This document shows positions 1 through 10,356 of a stretch of 64,000 nucleotides of DNA, piece by piece (positions within the stretch are counted from its first letter, which is position 1; the number at the start of each line of letters is the position of its first letter). The stretch spans positions 1 through 64,000 of the forward strand of contig CAJVCK010000001.1 of assembly GCA_910595805.1 (NCBI GenBank), given 5' to 3'. The DNA comes from an uncultured Candidatus Thioglobus sp. (lineage in GTDB: Bacteria; Pseudomonadota; Gammaproteobacteria; PS1; Thioglobaceae). A model generated the notes under the pieces. That model was not told the DNA's origin. It searched no databases and worked only from the letters and a program-made list of their open reading frames with translations. The position numbers and the translations under genes were made by a program.

Positions 1-2
1 AT

Positions 3-722
3 GACATTCCAATCTCAACCAATGCACATTTATTAGCACCCGTTGCTAGTCAACTAAAATCAGCTGGCATTAATAGAGCTAATATCTCTATTGACTCGCT
101 TGATAAAGAGCGCTTCAATCAGATTACTCGTGGCGGTGATTTAGATAAAGTCGTTCAAGGGATAGATGCAGCTATCGAATCAGGTATGAACCCTATCAAA
201 CTCAATATGGTCGTAATGCGTGGTGTTAATGATGATGAAATTGAAGCCATGATCGACTTTGCCATTGGGCGTAAAATTGATATTCGTTTTATTGAAACCA
301 TGCCAATTGGTACAGCGGGTATTGATACAGTCAATCATCACTATAATGAAGCTGATATCTTGAAAAGAATACGCGCACACTTGCCAGATCAACTGATTGC
401 TATTAAATCTAAACAAACGGCAGGCCCTGCCAAAGGTTATTTAATTGAAAACACCCACTCGTCTGTGGGTACGATATCGGCCGTTTCTAATAACTTTTGT
501 AGTAGTTGCAATCGTGTCAGACTAACTGCTAAAGGGCAATTAATCTTATGCTTAGGTCAGAAAAATTCCGTTTCCCTTCGTGATGCACTGAGATCAGGCA
601 TGAGTAATGATGACATTAAAACCATGATTGTAAATGCCATTAACCATAAGCCTGAGAGACATGAATTCGATACTGATATTGATAACATTGACAGTGCGCA
701 AATGGTGGAGATTGGCGGATGA
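3..722 (+). CDS. moaA: GTP 3',8-cyclase MoaA (5' end outside window)
   Basis: MoaA is the radical-SAM enzyme that rearranges GTP to the cyclic precursor in the first step of molybdenum cofactor synthesis. The reading frame is open from the first bases, so the N-terminal CxxxCxxC cluster lies upstream of the window. What remains shows the radical-SAM barrel segment 'NISIDSLD' followed by 'QITRGG', the MoaA C-terminal second Fe-S region 'NFCSSCNRVRLTAKG' with 'LILCLGQ', and the terminal Gly-Gly required by the family. It overlaps moaD by 4 bases (ATGA), so the two are translationally coupled. Identification is firm; only the missing 5' third is unseen. Confidence 0.95.
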   Translation, partial: DIPISTNAHLLAPVASQLKSAGINRANISIDSLDKERFNQITRGGDLDKVVQGIDAAIESGMNPIKLNMVVMRGVNDDEIEAMIDFAIGRKIDIRFIETMPIGTAGIDTVNHHYNEADILKRIRAHLPDQLIAIKSKQTAGPAKGYLIENTHSSVGTISAVSNNFCSSCNRVRLTAKGQLILCLGQKNSVSLRDALRSGMSNDDIKTMIVNAINHKPERHEFDTDIDNIDSAQMVEIGG

Positions 723-955
723 AGATCTTATATTTTGCTTCACTCAAAGAATCACTTAAAATCGCCAATGAAAATATACCAGCCAGTGCGAATATGACAG
801 TCAACACACTAAGATTATTATTGATTGAAAAGTATGGTGTGCAGCACTTTCCAAGCAACATTCTTTGCGCCGTTAATCATGTAATCGCAAACGAAACTAC
901 GCAATTAAATGACAATGATGAAGTCGCCTTCTATCCACCGGTTACTGGTGGCTAA
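719..955 (+). CDS. moaD: Molybdopterin synthase small subunit MoaD
   Basis: A 78-residue ubiquitin-like sulfur carrier that, as a C-terminal thiocarboxylate, donates sulfur to cyclic pyranopterin in the MoaD-MoaE synthase. The start 'MKILYFASLKE' and the end 'PPVTGG' are diagnostic; the terminal Gly-Gly is the site of thiocarboxylation. The length equals the family norm. It follows moaA with an ATGA overlap and precedes mogA by 12 bases. moaE and moaC are not in the window. Confidence 0.93.
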   Translation: MKILYFASLKESLKIANENIPASANMTVNTLRLLLIEKYGVQHFPSNILCAVNHVIANETTQLNDNDEVAFYPPVTGG

Positions 956-967
956 CCCAAATTAATT

Positions 968-1495
968 ATGAACAAAACAAAAATAAAAGTTGGTTTTATT
1001 ACCATTTCGGATCGTGCAGCACGTGGTGAATATGAAGATATTGGTGGTCCTGCTATGCAAGCATGGATCAAGAACGCAATACTCTCACCTTATGAAATTG
1101 ACAGCATTATCATTGAAGATGAACAGTCTTTAATTGAGCAAACCATGATTGATTTTTCAGATAAAAATAATTGCAACCTAATCCTTACTACTGGTGGTAC
1201 TGGCCCAACCACTCGTGATGTCACGCCTGAAGCAACAGTTTCGGTGTGTGAAAGAATCTTTGATGGTTTTGCTGAACAAATGCGCTCCGTTAGTCTTAAA
1301 ACGGTGCCTACAGCTATTCTTTCTCGTCAAACTGCTGGCACTCGTGGCAAGAGTTTAATTATTAACCTACCTGGAAAGCCAGATGCAATTGCGGTGTGCT
1401 TGGGCGCAATTTTTTTAGCAGTGCCAAAATGTTTAGAATTGTTAGACAATTCTAATATTCAAGTCGATTTAGACTTTATCGAACAAGAATTTTAA
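968..1495 (+). CDS. mog: Molybdopterin adenylyltransferase MogA
   Basis: MogA adenylates molybdopterin before molybdate insertion. The 175-residue protein has the MoCF_biosynth core with 'TISDRAARGEYED' near the N-terminus, the nucleotide-binding 'TTGGTGPTTRDVTPEAT' at about residues 77-93, and 'LPGKP' near residue 135. The match to the E. coli MogA pattern (GEQMR-like segment, 'PTAILSRQ') favours MogA over MoaB. It is the last gene of the moaA-moaD-mog run and ends three bases before a convergent gene. A MoaB-type name cannot be fully excluded, since the families share the fold. Confidence 0.88.
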   Translation: MNKTKIKVGFITISDRAARGEYEDIGGPAMQAWIKNAILSPYEIDSIIIEDEQSLIEQTMIDFSDKNNCNLILTTGGTGPTTRDVTPEATVSVCERIFDGFAEQMRSVSLKTVPTAILSRQTAGTRGKSLIINLPGKPDAIAVCLGAIFLAVPKCLELLDNSNIQVDLDFIEQEF

Positions 1496-1497
1496 CT

Positions 1498-2376
1498 TTA
1501 TTCGCTAATTAGATTCGCTAAACGACGACGATAAGTATTACCTTGCTCCGGGTTGCTATTGGTTAGCATGTTGCAAATCATACCAATCATCTCACGAGCT
1601 GCACCTTCTTTAAAATCTGGCTGGTTTTCTTGAATATAAAACAACTCATCCATGCCTTTCTCAATGTCATACTCAGCAATGAAGCAAACGGCTAAATCAA
1701 AACGCGCTTGAAGATCATCAGATGATTTAAGCACTTGAGCTTGCAAAGTAGACTTACCAGCAGTATTTTGTGCAAGTCGAATAAAGTTTAATTGTGAAGA
1801 GATCGACAAACCAATGTCTAATTTCTGTGCAGACTCAGGCAGCTTATCAAACAAGCTTTGCGCTTGTTCAATTTCACCCATGTCAATAAATATTTGCGAC
1901 ATATCAAGTGCTACACGGGCATTACTTGGATCCAATGTAATAGCTTGCGTTAATAACACTACAGCAGATTGTGTATCTCCCGACATATGTTTTTCTCTTG
2001 CTTGTTCTCTTAGTTCATCAGATTCTTTGTAAACACCGTAATGTTTAAGTAATACGCGCAACTCCTCTGATCGAAGCTCACCTTCTTCTCTTTGTACTTC
2101 TATCCCATCTTTAAATACAACAATAGTCGGTATATTTTTAACAGAAAACTTTTCTTTTAAATCCTCCTGTTCATCAATATCAACTTTTGCAAAAAGAAAA
2201 TCACCAGGAAACTCTTTTGCCAGATCGGATATTACATACTCTGTTTTAATGCAAGGCTCAGACCATATACCCATAAACTCAACTAATACAGGAATATGTG
2301 ATGAATTATGCACAACAAGGTCTTCAAAATTACTCTGACTAGCCTCAAATATTAATGGTTTATTATCATCACTCAA
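1498..2376 (-). CDS. cnoX: CnoX/YbbN-type thioredoxin-fold co-chaperone with TPR tail
   Basis: A 292-residue protein with an N-terminal thioredoxin domain (about residues 8-115) and a C-terminal TPR-like helical region containing 'SGDTQSAVVLLTQAITLDPSNARVA'-style repeats. In E. coli the equivalent protein (CnoX/YbbN) is a holdase that protects proteins from chlorine stress and hands them to GroEL. The usual WCxxC is 'WSEPC', so only the second cysteine (C42) is kept; E. coli YbbN also lacks a full CxxC. It ends convergent with mogA and starts divergent from a LysR gene. A groESL operon lies only 1 kb away, which agrees with a GroEL partner role, though this is inference. Confidence 0.85.
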   Translation of the reverse strand: MSDDNKPLIFEASQSNFEDLVVHNSSHIPVLVEFMGIWSEPCIKTEYVISDLAKEFPGDFLFAKVDIDEQEDLKEKFSVKNIPTIVVFKDGIEVQREEGELRSEELRVLLKHYGVYKESDELREQAREKHMSGDTQSAVVLLTQAITLDPSNARVALDMSQIFIDMGEIEQAQSLFDKLPESAQKLDIGLSISSQLNFIRLAQNTAGKSTLQAQVLKSSDDLQARFDLAVCFIAEYDIEKGMDELFYIQENQPDFKEGAAREMIGMICNMLTNSNPEQGNTYRRRLANLISE

Positions 2377-2469
2377 AATAACTTCCTTTTTTAACTATTT
2401 TATGAAAAGATCAAGAGTTATATAAATAATGTAAAATAATATTTACTTACTTAATAATAAATATTATTT

Positions 2470-3357
2470 ATGATTAATTACACACTGAAGCAATTATACA
2501 GTTTTGAGGCTGTTGTTCGTCTTAAAAGCTTTACAAAAGCTAGCAAAGAATTAAACATTACACAGCCAGCTGTCTATATGCAGATTCAGCAATTAACTCA
2601 AAACATCGGATCTGAACTTGTCAATATTAAAGGAAAGGCAATTACACCAACTTATATTGGTGAAACACTTTATAAATCTTGCCTTGATGTTATTGCAAGA
2701 TTAGAGCAAACAAAAGCTGATATCGACCATGCAATTGACCCTAGTGCAGGACACCTTCAAATTGCGGTTGCAACTACCACCAACTCATTTGTAAGTCGTG
2801 TATTAGCAAAATTTAAACAAGACTACCCAAACATGACTTTCTTTCTCGAAGTAACCAACAGAAAGTCACTATTAGAAAAACTTAGCAATAATCAAACTGA
2901 TTTGGTTATTATGGGCGAACCCCCTGCTGATATGCCGTTAGTAACTCAACCTTTCATGGAAAATCCACTTATAGTTATTGCACACCCTGACCACCCACTG
3001 TTAAATAATAAAAAAAATTCTATCAAAGATTTAAGCAGTGAAACTTTAATTACTCGTGAACAAGGTTCTGGCACACGTATTACCATTGAACGTATGACTG
3101 GCATGAAGTTCAACTCAGATATTGAGATAAATTCAAATGAGGCGATTATTGAGGCTGTTCAAGCAGGCCTTGGGATTGGCTTTGTATCGGAGCATACTGT
3201 AAAGTTACAGCTAAAAAATGGGATTATTAAGCAATTGGAAACTGATCAGTTTCCAATTACACGTAACTGGTATGTTGTTCATAATGCAAAAAACACACTC
3301 ACACCTATCGCTAAACGCTTTAAAGAATTTATTGTAGAAAATAGCAATTTACAATAA
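2470..3357 (+). CDS. LysR-family transcriptional regulator (CbbR-like)
   Basis: A 295-residue LysR-type regulator with an N-terminal winged helix-turn-helix (about residues 5-65, including 'FTKASKELNITQPAVYMQIQQL') and a LysR_substrate effector domain from about residue 90 to 290. The 'YTLKQLYSFEAVVRLKSFTKA' opening resembles CbbR proteins that control Calvin-cycle genes in autotrophs, but no RuBisCO genes are in the window, so its target is unknown. It is divergent from cnoX with a 93-base A+T-rich gap that could hold a shared operator. The ATG start has no visible Shine-Dalgarno sequence. A strong bidirectional terminator follows. Confidence 0.8.
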   Translation: MINYTLKQLYSFEAVVRLKSFTKASKELNITQPAVYMQIQQLTQNIGSELVNIKGKAITPTYIGETLYKSCLDVIARLEQTKADIDHAIDPSAGHLQIAVATTTNSFVSRVLAKFKQDYPNMTFFLEVTNRKSLLEKLSNNQTDLVIMGEPPADMPLVTQPFMENPLIVIAHPDHPLLNNKKNSIKDLSSETLITREQGSGTRITIERMTGMKFNSDIEINSNEAIIEAVQAGLGIGFVSEHTVKLQLKNGIIKQLETDQFPITRNWYVVHNAKNTLTPIAKRFKEFIVENSNLQ

Positions 3358-3367
3358 TCCGTTACAT

Positions 3368-3397
3368 AAAAAAGGCCTCATTTAATGAGGCCTTTTT
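3368..3397. terminator. Bidirectional intrinsic terminator between LysR gene and groEL
   Basis: The stem GGCCTCA / TGAGGCC (3374-3380 with 3386-3392) is flanked by a run of A on the left and of T on the right, with a five-base loop TTTAA. The A/T flanks extend the stem and give a U-tract in both directions, so it can end both the LysR gene transcript and the convergent groESL transcript. Confidence 0.9.
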
Positions 3398-3420
3398 AAC
3401 TAATCAGAATAATTAGTAAT

Positions 3421-5360
<1,940 letters not shown>

Positions 5361-5440
5361 TTTTTCTCCTAATTTTGATAAATACTAATGTTCGAAATTA
5401 CGAATCAATCTATAGAAACGTAATTCTTTCTTAATAATGT

Positions 5441-5468
5441 ATGTGGGGTCATTTTTTCCTCTTTCAAG
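5441..5468 (-). promoter_or_regulatory. Sigma-32 (RpoH) heat-shock promoter of groESL
   Basis: Read on the minus strand, the -35 element is CTTGAA (5468-5463), then 14 bases, then CCCCACAT (5448-5441). This matches the RpoH consensus CTTGAA-N13/14-CCCCATnT closely. Transcription would begin near 5433, about 75 bases before the groES start. Confidence 0.85.
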
Positions 5469-5543
5469 TAACCAAAGAGAAAATATATAATTTAACAAGC
5501 AAATAAAGTTACTTGTAAAAAAGGACTTTCATTTTATCAATGA

Positions 5544-6395
5544 TTAAGAGAATACAACCGTCTTATTGTTACATGTCAACACTCGGTCTTCTAGGTGGTA
5601 TTGCAACCCTTTAGCAAGGGTAATTTTTTCAACATCTTGACCCATTTTTTTCATATCATCTGCGCTGTCCGCATGATCAACACGCACAACATCCTGCTCA
5701 ATAATTGGACCTTCGTCCAAATCAGCTGTCACATAATGGCAGGTTGCTCCAATGAGCTTAACTCCTCGCTCTGCTGCACGAGCATAAGGATTAGCACCCA
5801 CAAATGATGGTAAAAATGAGTGATGAATATTGATAATTTTCCCACTATATTTTCCACACAACTCCTTAGGGATAATTTGCATATAGCGCGCCAATACAAC
5901 TACATCTGGATTAAAGCTATCAACTGCCAAGCTCATCTTTTTAATATCATCTGCTTTTGTTTCTGTATTTATATCAACTTGTTTAAATGGCACGTCATAC
6001 CAATTGGCCAGTTTTGAGAGTTTGCTATGATTAGACAGTACGCCAACAATTTCACCTTCAAGCTCTTGTTCGTGGTGTCTATGTAGTAAATCTACAGCAC
6101 AATGTGAGGAATTAGAGCCCATAATTAAAATTCGCTTCAGCTTTGATGCGTCACTAAATTTCCAGCTCATTTTATACTTATCTGCAATCGTAATAAAAGT
6201 ACGACGGAAATCATCAAATGAACAATTTAAAGAACTAGATTCAATTTCAATACGCATAAAAAATCGTTTATTTTGATCATCCAAATGATGGTGTGCTTCT
6301 TTAATATTGCCACCATGCTCATAAATAAACTGACTCACTTTGGCCACCAAGCCGTGCGCATCTGGGCAAGAAATTAACAATCGATATACGCTCAT
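5544..6395 (-). CDS. purU: Formyltetrahydrofolate deformylase PurU
   Basis: PurU hydrolyses 10-formyl-THF to formate and THF, balancing one-carbon pools. The 283-residue protein has an N-terminal ACT domain (residues about 3-80, 'YRLLISCPDAHGLVAKVSQFI') and a C-terminal formyltransferase-fold hydrolase domain with 'IINIHHSFLPSFVGANPY' and 'DLDEGPIIEQDVVRVDH', which carry the family's Asn-His-Asp catalytic residues. It lies three bases downstream of argJ on the same strand, so the two are probably co-transcribed. The 3' end is separated from the groES promoter by only about 75 bases. Confidence 0.95.
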   Translation of the reverse strand: MSVYRLLISCPDAHGLVAKVSQFIYEHGGNIKEAHHHLDDQNKRFFMRIEIESSSLNCSFDDFRRTFITIADKYKMSWKFSDASKLKRILIMGSNSSHCAVDLLHRHHEQELEGEIVGVLSNHSKLSKLANWYDVPFKQVDINTETKADDIKKMSLAVDSFNPDVVVLARYMQIIPKELCGKYSGKIINIHHSFLPSFVGANPYARAAERGVKLIGATCHYVTADLDEGPIIEQDVVRVDHADSADDMKKMGQDVEKITLAKGLQYHLEDRVLTCNNKTVVFS

Positions 6396-6398
6396 GGT

Positions 6399-7583
6399 TT
6401 AAGTGCGATACTCTGCATTGATTTTGACATAATCATAAGAAAAGTCTGTGGTCCACACACTTTCTTGTGTATCTCCTTTTCCTATTTCAATATTAATCAC
6501 AATATTCTCTTTTGCCATCTCACTACTGCCTGCTGCCTCTGTATAGTTTTCATCTGGCTCACCAGCTTTGATAATACTCACTTCGTTCAAATAAATATTA
6601 ATGTCTTCAATCGTCAAATCAGCAATATTCGCCCGACCAACTGCTGCCAAGATACGACCCCAATTGGCGTCACTAGCAAACAGTGCTGTCTTTACCAATG
6701 GTGAGTGTGCAACTGTATAAGCCACTTCTAAGCAGTCATCATTGCTACTACCACCCTTCACACGCACTTCTACAAATTTGGTTGCACCCTCGCCGTCTTT
6801 AATAATTTGATGTGCTAAAGATTGCGTTACTTCATTAAGTGCACTTTGAAAATCATCAATACAATCGTGAATATCCACGCTACTCGCACCAGTCGCACTT
6901 AGCGTACAGGCATCGTTAGTTGAGGTATCGCCATCCACAGTAATACGATTAAACGATTGATTGACCGAAGTTGTTAAACATTGTTGTAAGTTAGCCTGGG
7001 TTGATTTCACATCAGTAAAAATAAAGCTAAGCATGGTTGCCATGTCTGGGCGAATCATACCTGATCCCTTTGCAATGCCGCTAATAGTGACAGTTTTACC
7101 ATTGACTTTAAACTGTGCTGTGGCGGTTTTTTCAACCAAGTCAGTGGTCAAAATACCTTTGGCTACATCACCCATAGCATCAGCAGATAATTTAACAATG
7201 GCCTTTGGAACGCCCTTATTAAATTTATCAACCTGTAACTGCTGACCAATCACTCCAGTTGAAAACGGTAAGACTTGCTCAGTATCAATATTAAGCTCAC
7301 CAGCCAAGCATGCACAAGTATTTAGTGTGTTTTCCATGCCTTGCGCGCCTGTACCTGCATTGGCGTTACCACTATTAATCAGTAAAGCTTTAGGGTGATG
7401 GTTAAGATGATTTTTAGCAACTAACACAGGCGCTGCACAAAAAACATTTTGGGTAAATACTGCAGCTGTTGTTGTGCTTTCCGATAGGTAAACCACTGAT
7501 AAATCTGGGTCGTCATTATTCTTAATACCCGCATCAATTGATGCTGATAAGATGCCTTCTATATTTAATAATGACTGAGCCAT
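6399..7583 (-). CDS. argJ: Bifunctional ornithine acetyltransferase / N-acetylglutamate synthase ArgJ
   Basis: ArgJ transfers the acetyl group from N-acetylornithine to glutamate in the cyclic arginine pathway. The 394-residue precursor self-cleaves before a conserved Thr; the site is visible in 'KGSGMIRPDMATMLSFIFTD' (residues about 172-191), where the Thr of MATML is the nucleophile. 'LLINSGNANAGTG' near residue 66 and the C-terminal 'ANWGRILAAVGRA' also match. Whether it is monofunctional or bifunctional cannot be told from sequence alone. It is followed closely by purU. Confidence 0.95.
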   Translation of the reverse strand: MAQSLLNIEGILSASIDAGIKNNDDPDLSVVYLSESTTTAAVFTQNVFCAAPVLVAKNHLNHHPKALLINSGNANAGTGAQGMENTLNTCACLAGELNIDTEQVLPFSTGVIGQQLQVDKFNKGVPKAIVKLSADAMGDVAKGILTTDLVEKTATAQFKVNGKTVTISGIAKGSGMIRPDMATMLSFIFTDVKSTQANLQQCLTTSVNQSFNRITVDGDTSTNDACTLSATGASSVDIHDCIDDFQSALNEVTQSLAHQIIKDGEGATKFVEVRVKGGSSNDDCLEVAYTVAHSPLVKTALFASDANWGRILAAVGRANIADLTIEDINIYLNEVSIIKAGEPDENYTEAAGSSEMAKENIVINIEIGKGDTQESVWTTDFSYDYVKINAEYRT

Positions 7584-7625
7584 GTCTAGTAATAAATCCT
7601 TAATAATTAAAGGTATTTTACTGAC

Positions 7626-9233
7626 TTAAGAAGTTTTTGAAGTTTTTTTATCTAATCGTTGAAAGATTAACATTAATATAGAGCCAAATATCACCATAAT
7701 CAGCGCTGGCACAGCAGCACGCTCATACAATCCTTCAGCACTTAACTCATACACTTGGATTGCTAAGGTATCCCAGCCGAATGGACGCAATAGATAGGTT
7801 GCTGGCAGCTCTTTCATTACATCAACTGCTACCAATAAACCGCCCGCTAAAATACCAGGTGTCATCATCGGTAAGTAAACTTGCCAAATCAAACGTAAGC
7901 GTGACGCACCTAGCAGACGTGCACTTTGGGTAAACACCGGTTTAATCTGCTGGGCTGATGCGTCAATTGAACTATAAGCGATCGCCATAAAACGAGACAC
8001 ATAGGCAAACAACAACAAAGCGATTGATCCAAAAATTATATGATTAACACTCTCACCGCCAAAATGAATATTAATCTCGGATATTTGATTAATACCATAA
8101 AGCAAGCCTACCGCCATCACCGAACCCGGTAATGCGTAACCTAATGTTGCTAGTCGGATCACACTTTTGAGCCAGACACTGCTTTGCTTACATCGCCCTG
8201 GTAAAGCCAACACAGTGGCAATGGCTACAGTAATCAATGCTGCAGAAACCGTCAAGATAGAAGTCGAACTAATTAAATCAAAATACTTCGCACTCCACTC
8301 TTCGCCAACTGATTCCCAACCCCAAATAACTAGTTGTAGCATTGGCATTGCAAATGACAGCATGAATACGCCAAATACAAATAAACTGATTAACCAGCCA
8401 ACAACACCTCTAGCTTGATAAGGTTTTTTATTGGAGACATCGGCTGAATAATACTTAGCTTGGCCGCGTGCTTTTTTCTCAAAATAAATTAAGAAAAATG
8501 CCACAAGCACCAATAGTGATGCCAACTGTGCGGCCACCTCTACTGAACGATAATCACCCCAAGCAGAGTAAATGGCCGTGGTAAAGGTGTCGTAGTTAAA
8601 TAAACCCACCACACCAAAATCAGCCAAGGTTTCCATGAGTGTGACCAACAATCCAGCTGCCGCAGCTGGGCGTGCTAGTGGCAATGAAATCTTAAAAAAT
8701 ACTTTAATTGGACTCGCACCAAGCAACTTACCTGCTTCTATCATGTTAATCTTTTGGCGCTTAAATGAAGCCCTTGTCATCATATAAACATAAGGATAAA
8801 ACACCAATACAAACGTCAGAATGATTGCCCATGATCCAGCACGAATATCAAACCCTGGCAGGCCCAACACTTCACGCATCCACACCTGTGCATAGCCCGA
8901 ATAATCAAACACACCCAAATAAACAAAAGCCAACACATAAGCCGGAATTGCAAACGGTAAAAATAGCGCCCACTCAAGCCACTTTCTGCCAGGGAATTCT
9001 ACCATCACCACCAAGTAAGCCAATATCGTACCCAATAGCGTCACACCAATACCCACACCCACTAGCAAAATAGCGGTAGAACTAATTAAACTTGGCAGTA
9101 GGTTTTCAGAGAAATGCGCCCAGAGTTCATGCTCAGGCAATAGCCAAGATAGTGCCACCACAAAAATTGGCATTGCCACTAATAAGGCAAGAAGGCTAAT
9201 CCAAATTTTGGATTTAAAGCATTTTTTTTCCAA
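7626..9233 (-). CDS. fbpB: Fe(III) ABC transporter permease (FbpB/FutB type)
   Basis: A 535-residue inner-membrane permease with about 12 hydrophobic segments and two BPD_transp_1 domains in one chain. Both halves carry an EAA-like coupling loop: 'EAGKLLGASPIKVFFKISLPLARPA' style near residue 175 and 'QSARLLGASRLRLIWQVYLPMMTPG' style near residue 435. This duplicated layout is typical of the FbpB/SfuB ferric permeases. The start is a TTG at 9233, because an in-frame stop lies just upstream. It is last in the iron-importer operon and is separated from the binding-protein gene by a hairpin, which may lower its expression. Confidence 0.9.
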   Translation of the reverse strand: MEKKCFKSKIWISLLALLVAMPIFVVALSWLLPEHELWAHFSENLLPSLISSTAILLVGVGIGVTLLGTILAYLVVMVEFPGRKWLEWALFLPFAIPAYVLAFVYLGVFDYSGYAQVWMREVLGLPGFDIRAGSWAIILTFVLVFYPYVYMMTRASFKRQKINMIEAGKLLGASPIKVFFKISLPLARPAAAAGLLVTLMETLADFGVVGLFNYDTFTTAIYSAWGDYRSVEVAAQLASLLVLVAFFLIYFEKKARGQAKYYSADVSNKKPYQARGVVGWLISLFVFGVFMLSFAMPMLQLVIWGWESVGEEWSAKYFDLISSTSILTVSAALITVAIATVLALPGRCKQSSVWLKSVIRLATLGYALPGSVMAVGLLYGINQISEINIHFGGESVNHIIFGSIALLLFAYVSRFMAIAYSSIDASAQQIKPVFTQSARLLGASRLRLIWQVYLPMMTPGILAGGLLVAVDVMKELPATYLLRPFGWDTLAIQVYELSAEGLYERAAVPALIMVIFGSILMLIFQRLDKKTSKTS

Positions 9234-9261
9234 ATGATTTCTCTAAAAATTTTCTAGTATT

Positions 9262-9293
9262 TTAAAACAACAAAACCCAAGAAATAACTTGGG
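9262..9293 (-). terminator. Intercistronic hairpin between fbpA and fbpB
   Basis: On the minus strand CCCAAG (9293-9288) pairs with CTTGGG (9281-9276) around a six-base loop, followed by a T-rich run. It lies 26 bases past the fbpA stop. It could be a partial terminator or an RNA-stabilising stem that keeps binding-protein mRNA more abundant than permease mRNA, a common arrangement in ABC importers. Confidence 0.6.
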
Positions 9294-9318
9294 CTTTGTG
9301 ACAATTATTTTTATTTTT

Positions 9319-10338
9319 CTATCGATAACCTTTAAGCTGCATCAACTTGACTGCATCTGCTTGCAGAATGCCTGCTTGCGATAAGTTCATATCGTCTTGC
9401 TTAAATGAACCCCATGCAGATACCACGTCACCTGATGCAACATTTTGATTAGCAGGATATTCTTTGTTAAGTAATCCATAAATAGCTTGCGCTTTTGCAG
9501 ACGACAACCACTCTAACAATTTTGTTGCGCCTGCTGCATTCGATGCATGTTTGGTTACACCAGCACCTGATACGTTGACATGTACACCAGTTGTATCTTG
9601 GTTTGCCCAAAATAGTTTAAGTGGTGCATTCGGCTGCTTAGCAACTAAACGACCAAAATAGTAAGTATTAACTAAGCCCACATCACACTGTCCTGCAAGA
9701 ATGGCATTCATCACATGTGAATCTTTAGCATTTGGTGTAGCTGCTAAGTTATTTACCCAGCCACTGATAATATCACCAGCTTTATCTTCACCATGATTAT
9801 AAATAACAGAAGCTGTCAATGATTTAGTATAGATTTTTTTACTGGTTCTTAAGCACAACTTACCCTTCCACTTGTTTGTCGCCAAGTCGGCATAAGTTGA
9901 TAAATCAGATGGGTTAACTCGTTTAGTTGAGTAAACGATTGTACGTGCACGAATTGATAATCCTGTCCACAAACCATCAGGATCTCTTAAATAGGCTGGA
10001 ATATTGCTTTTCAAAGTTTCTGTTTGTATTGGCTGGAATAGGTCTTGTGAGCCTGCATACCAAAGATTTCCAGCATCTACTGTCATAAACATATCGGCTT
10101 GCGTGTTAGCGCCTTCAAGTTTTAAACGCTCGATTAATGCACCACCTTTGCCCGTTAAATATTCAACTTTAATACCTGTGTCTTTTGTAAAAGATTCAAA
10201 TAACGGCTTAATCAAATGTTCTTTGCGTGAGCTATATACGGTAACTGAATCTTCACTTGCTGCTTGAACTGCTGTGATACTTGAAACTGTTAATACTGAA
10301 AATATAACAGCTGATGAAATTATTGCCTTAACATTCAT
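9319..10338 (-). CDS. fbpA: Periplasmic Fe(III)-binding protein (FbpA/IdiA/FutA type)
   Basis: A 339-residue solute-binding protein of the ferric-iron family. It has a cleavable Sec signal peptide (residues 1-26, likely cut after 'AVQA'), then 'VTVYSSRKEHLIKPLFESF', and the tandem-tyrosine metal site region 'NTYYFGRL' near residue 225 that coordinates Fe(III) in this family. It would capture iron in the periplasm and deliver it to the fbpB permease. It is the middle gene of the importer operon, 18 bases after the ATPase, with a good AGGAG-type ribosome binding site. Confidence 0.92.
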   Translation of the reverse strand: MNVKAIISSAVIFSVLTVSSITAVQAASEDSVTVYSSRKEHLIKPLFESFTKDTGIKVEYLTGKGGALIERLKLEGANTQADMFMTVDAGNLWYAGSQDLFQPIQTETLKSNIPAYLRDPDGLWTGLSIRARTIVYSTKRVNPSDLSTYADLATNKWKGKLCLRTSKKIYTKSLTASVIYNHGEDKAGDIISGWVNNLAATPNAKDSHVMNAILAGQCDVGLVNTYYFGRLVAKQPNAPLKLFWANQDTTGVHVNVSGAGVTKHASNAAGATKLLEWLSSAKAQAIYGLLNKEYPANQNVASGDVVSAWGSFKQDDMNLSQAGILQADAVKLMQLKGYR

Positions 10339-10356
10339 TCTTTATTTCTCCTTTGA

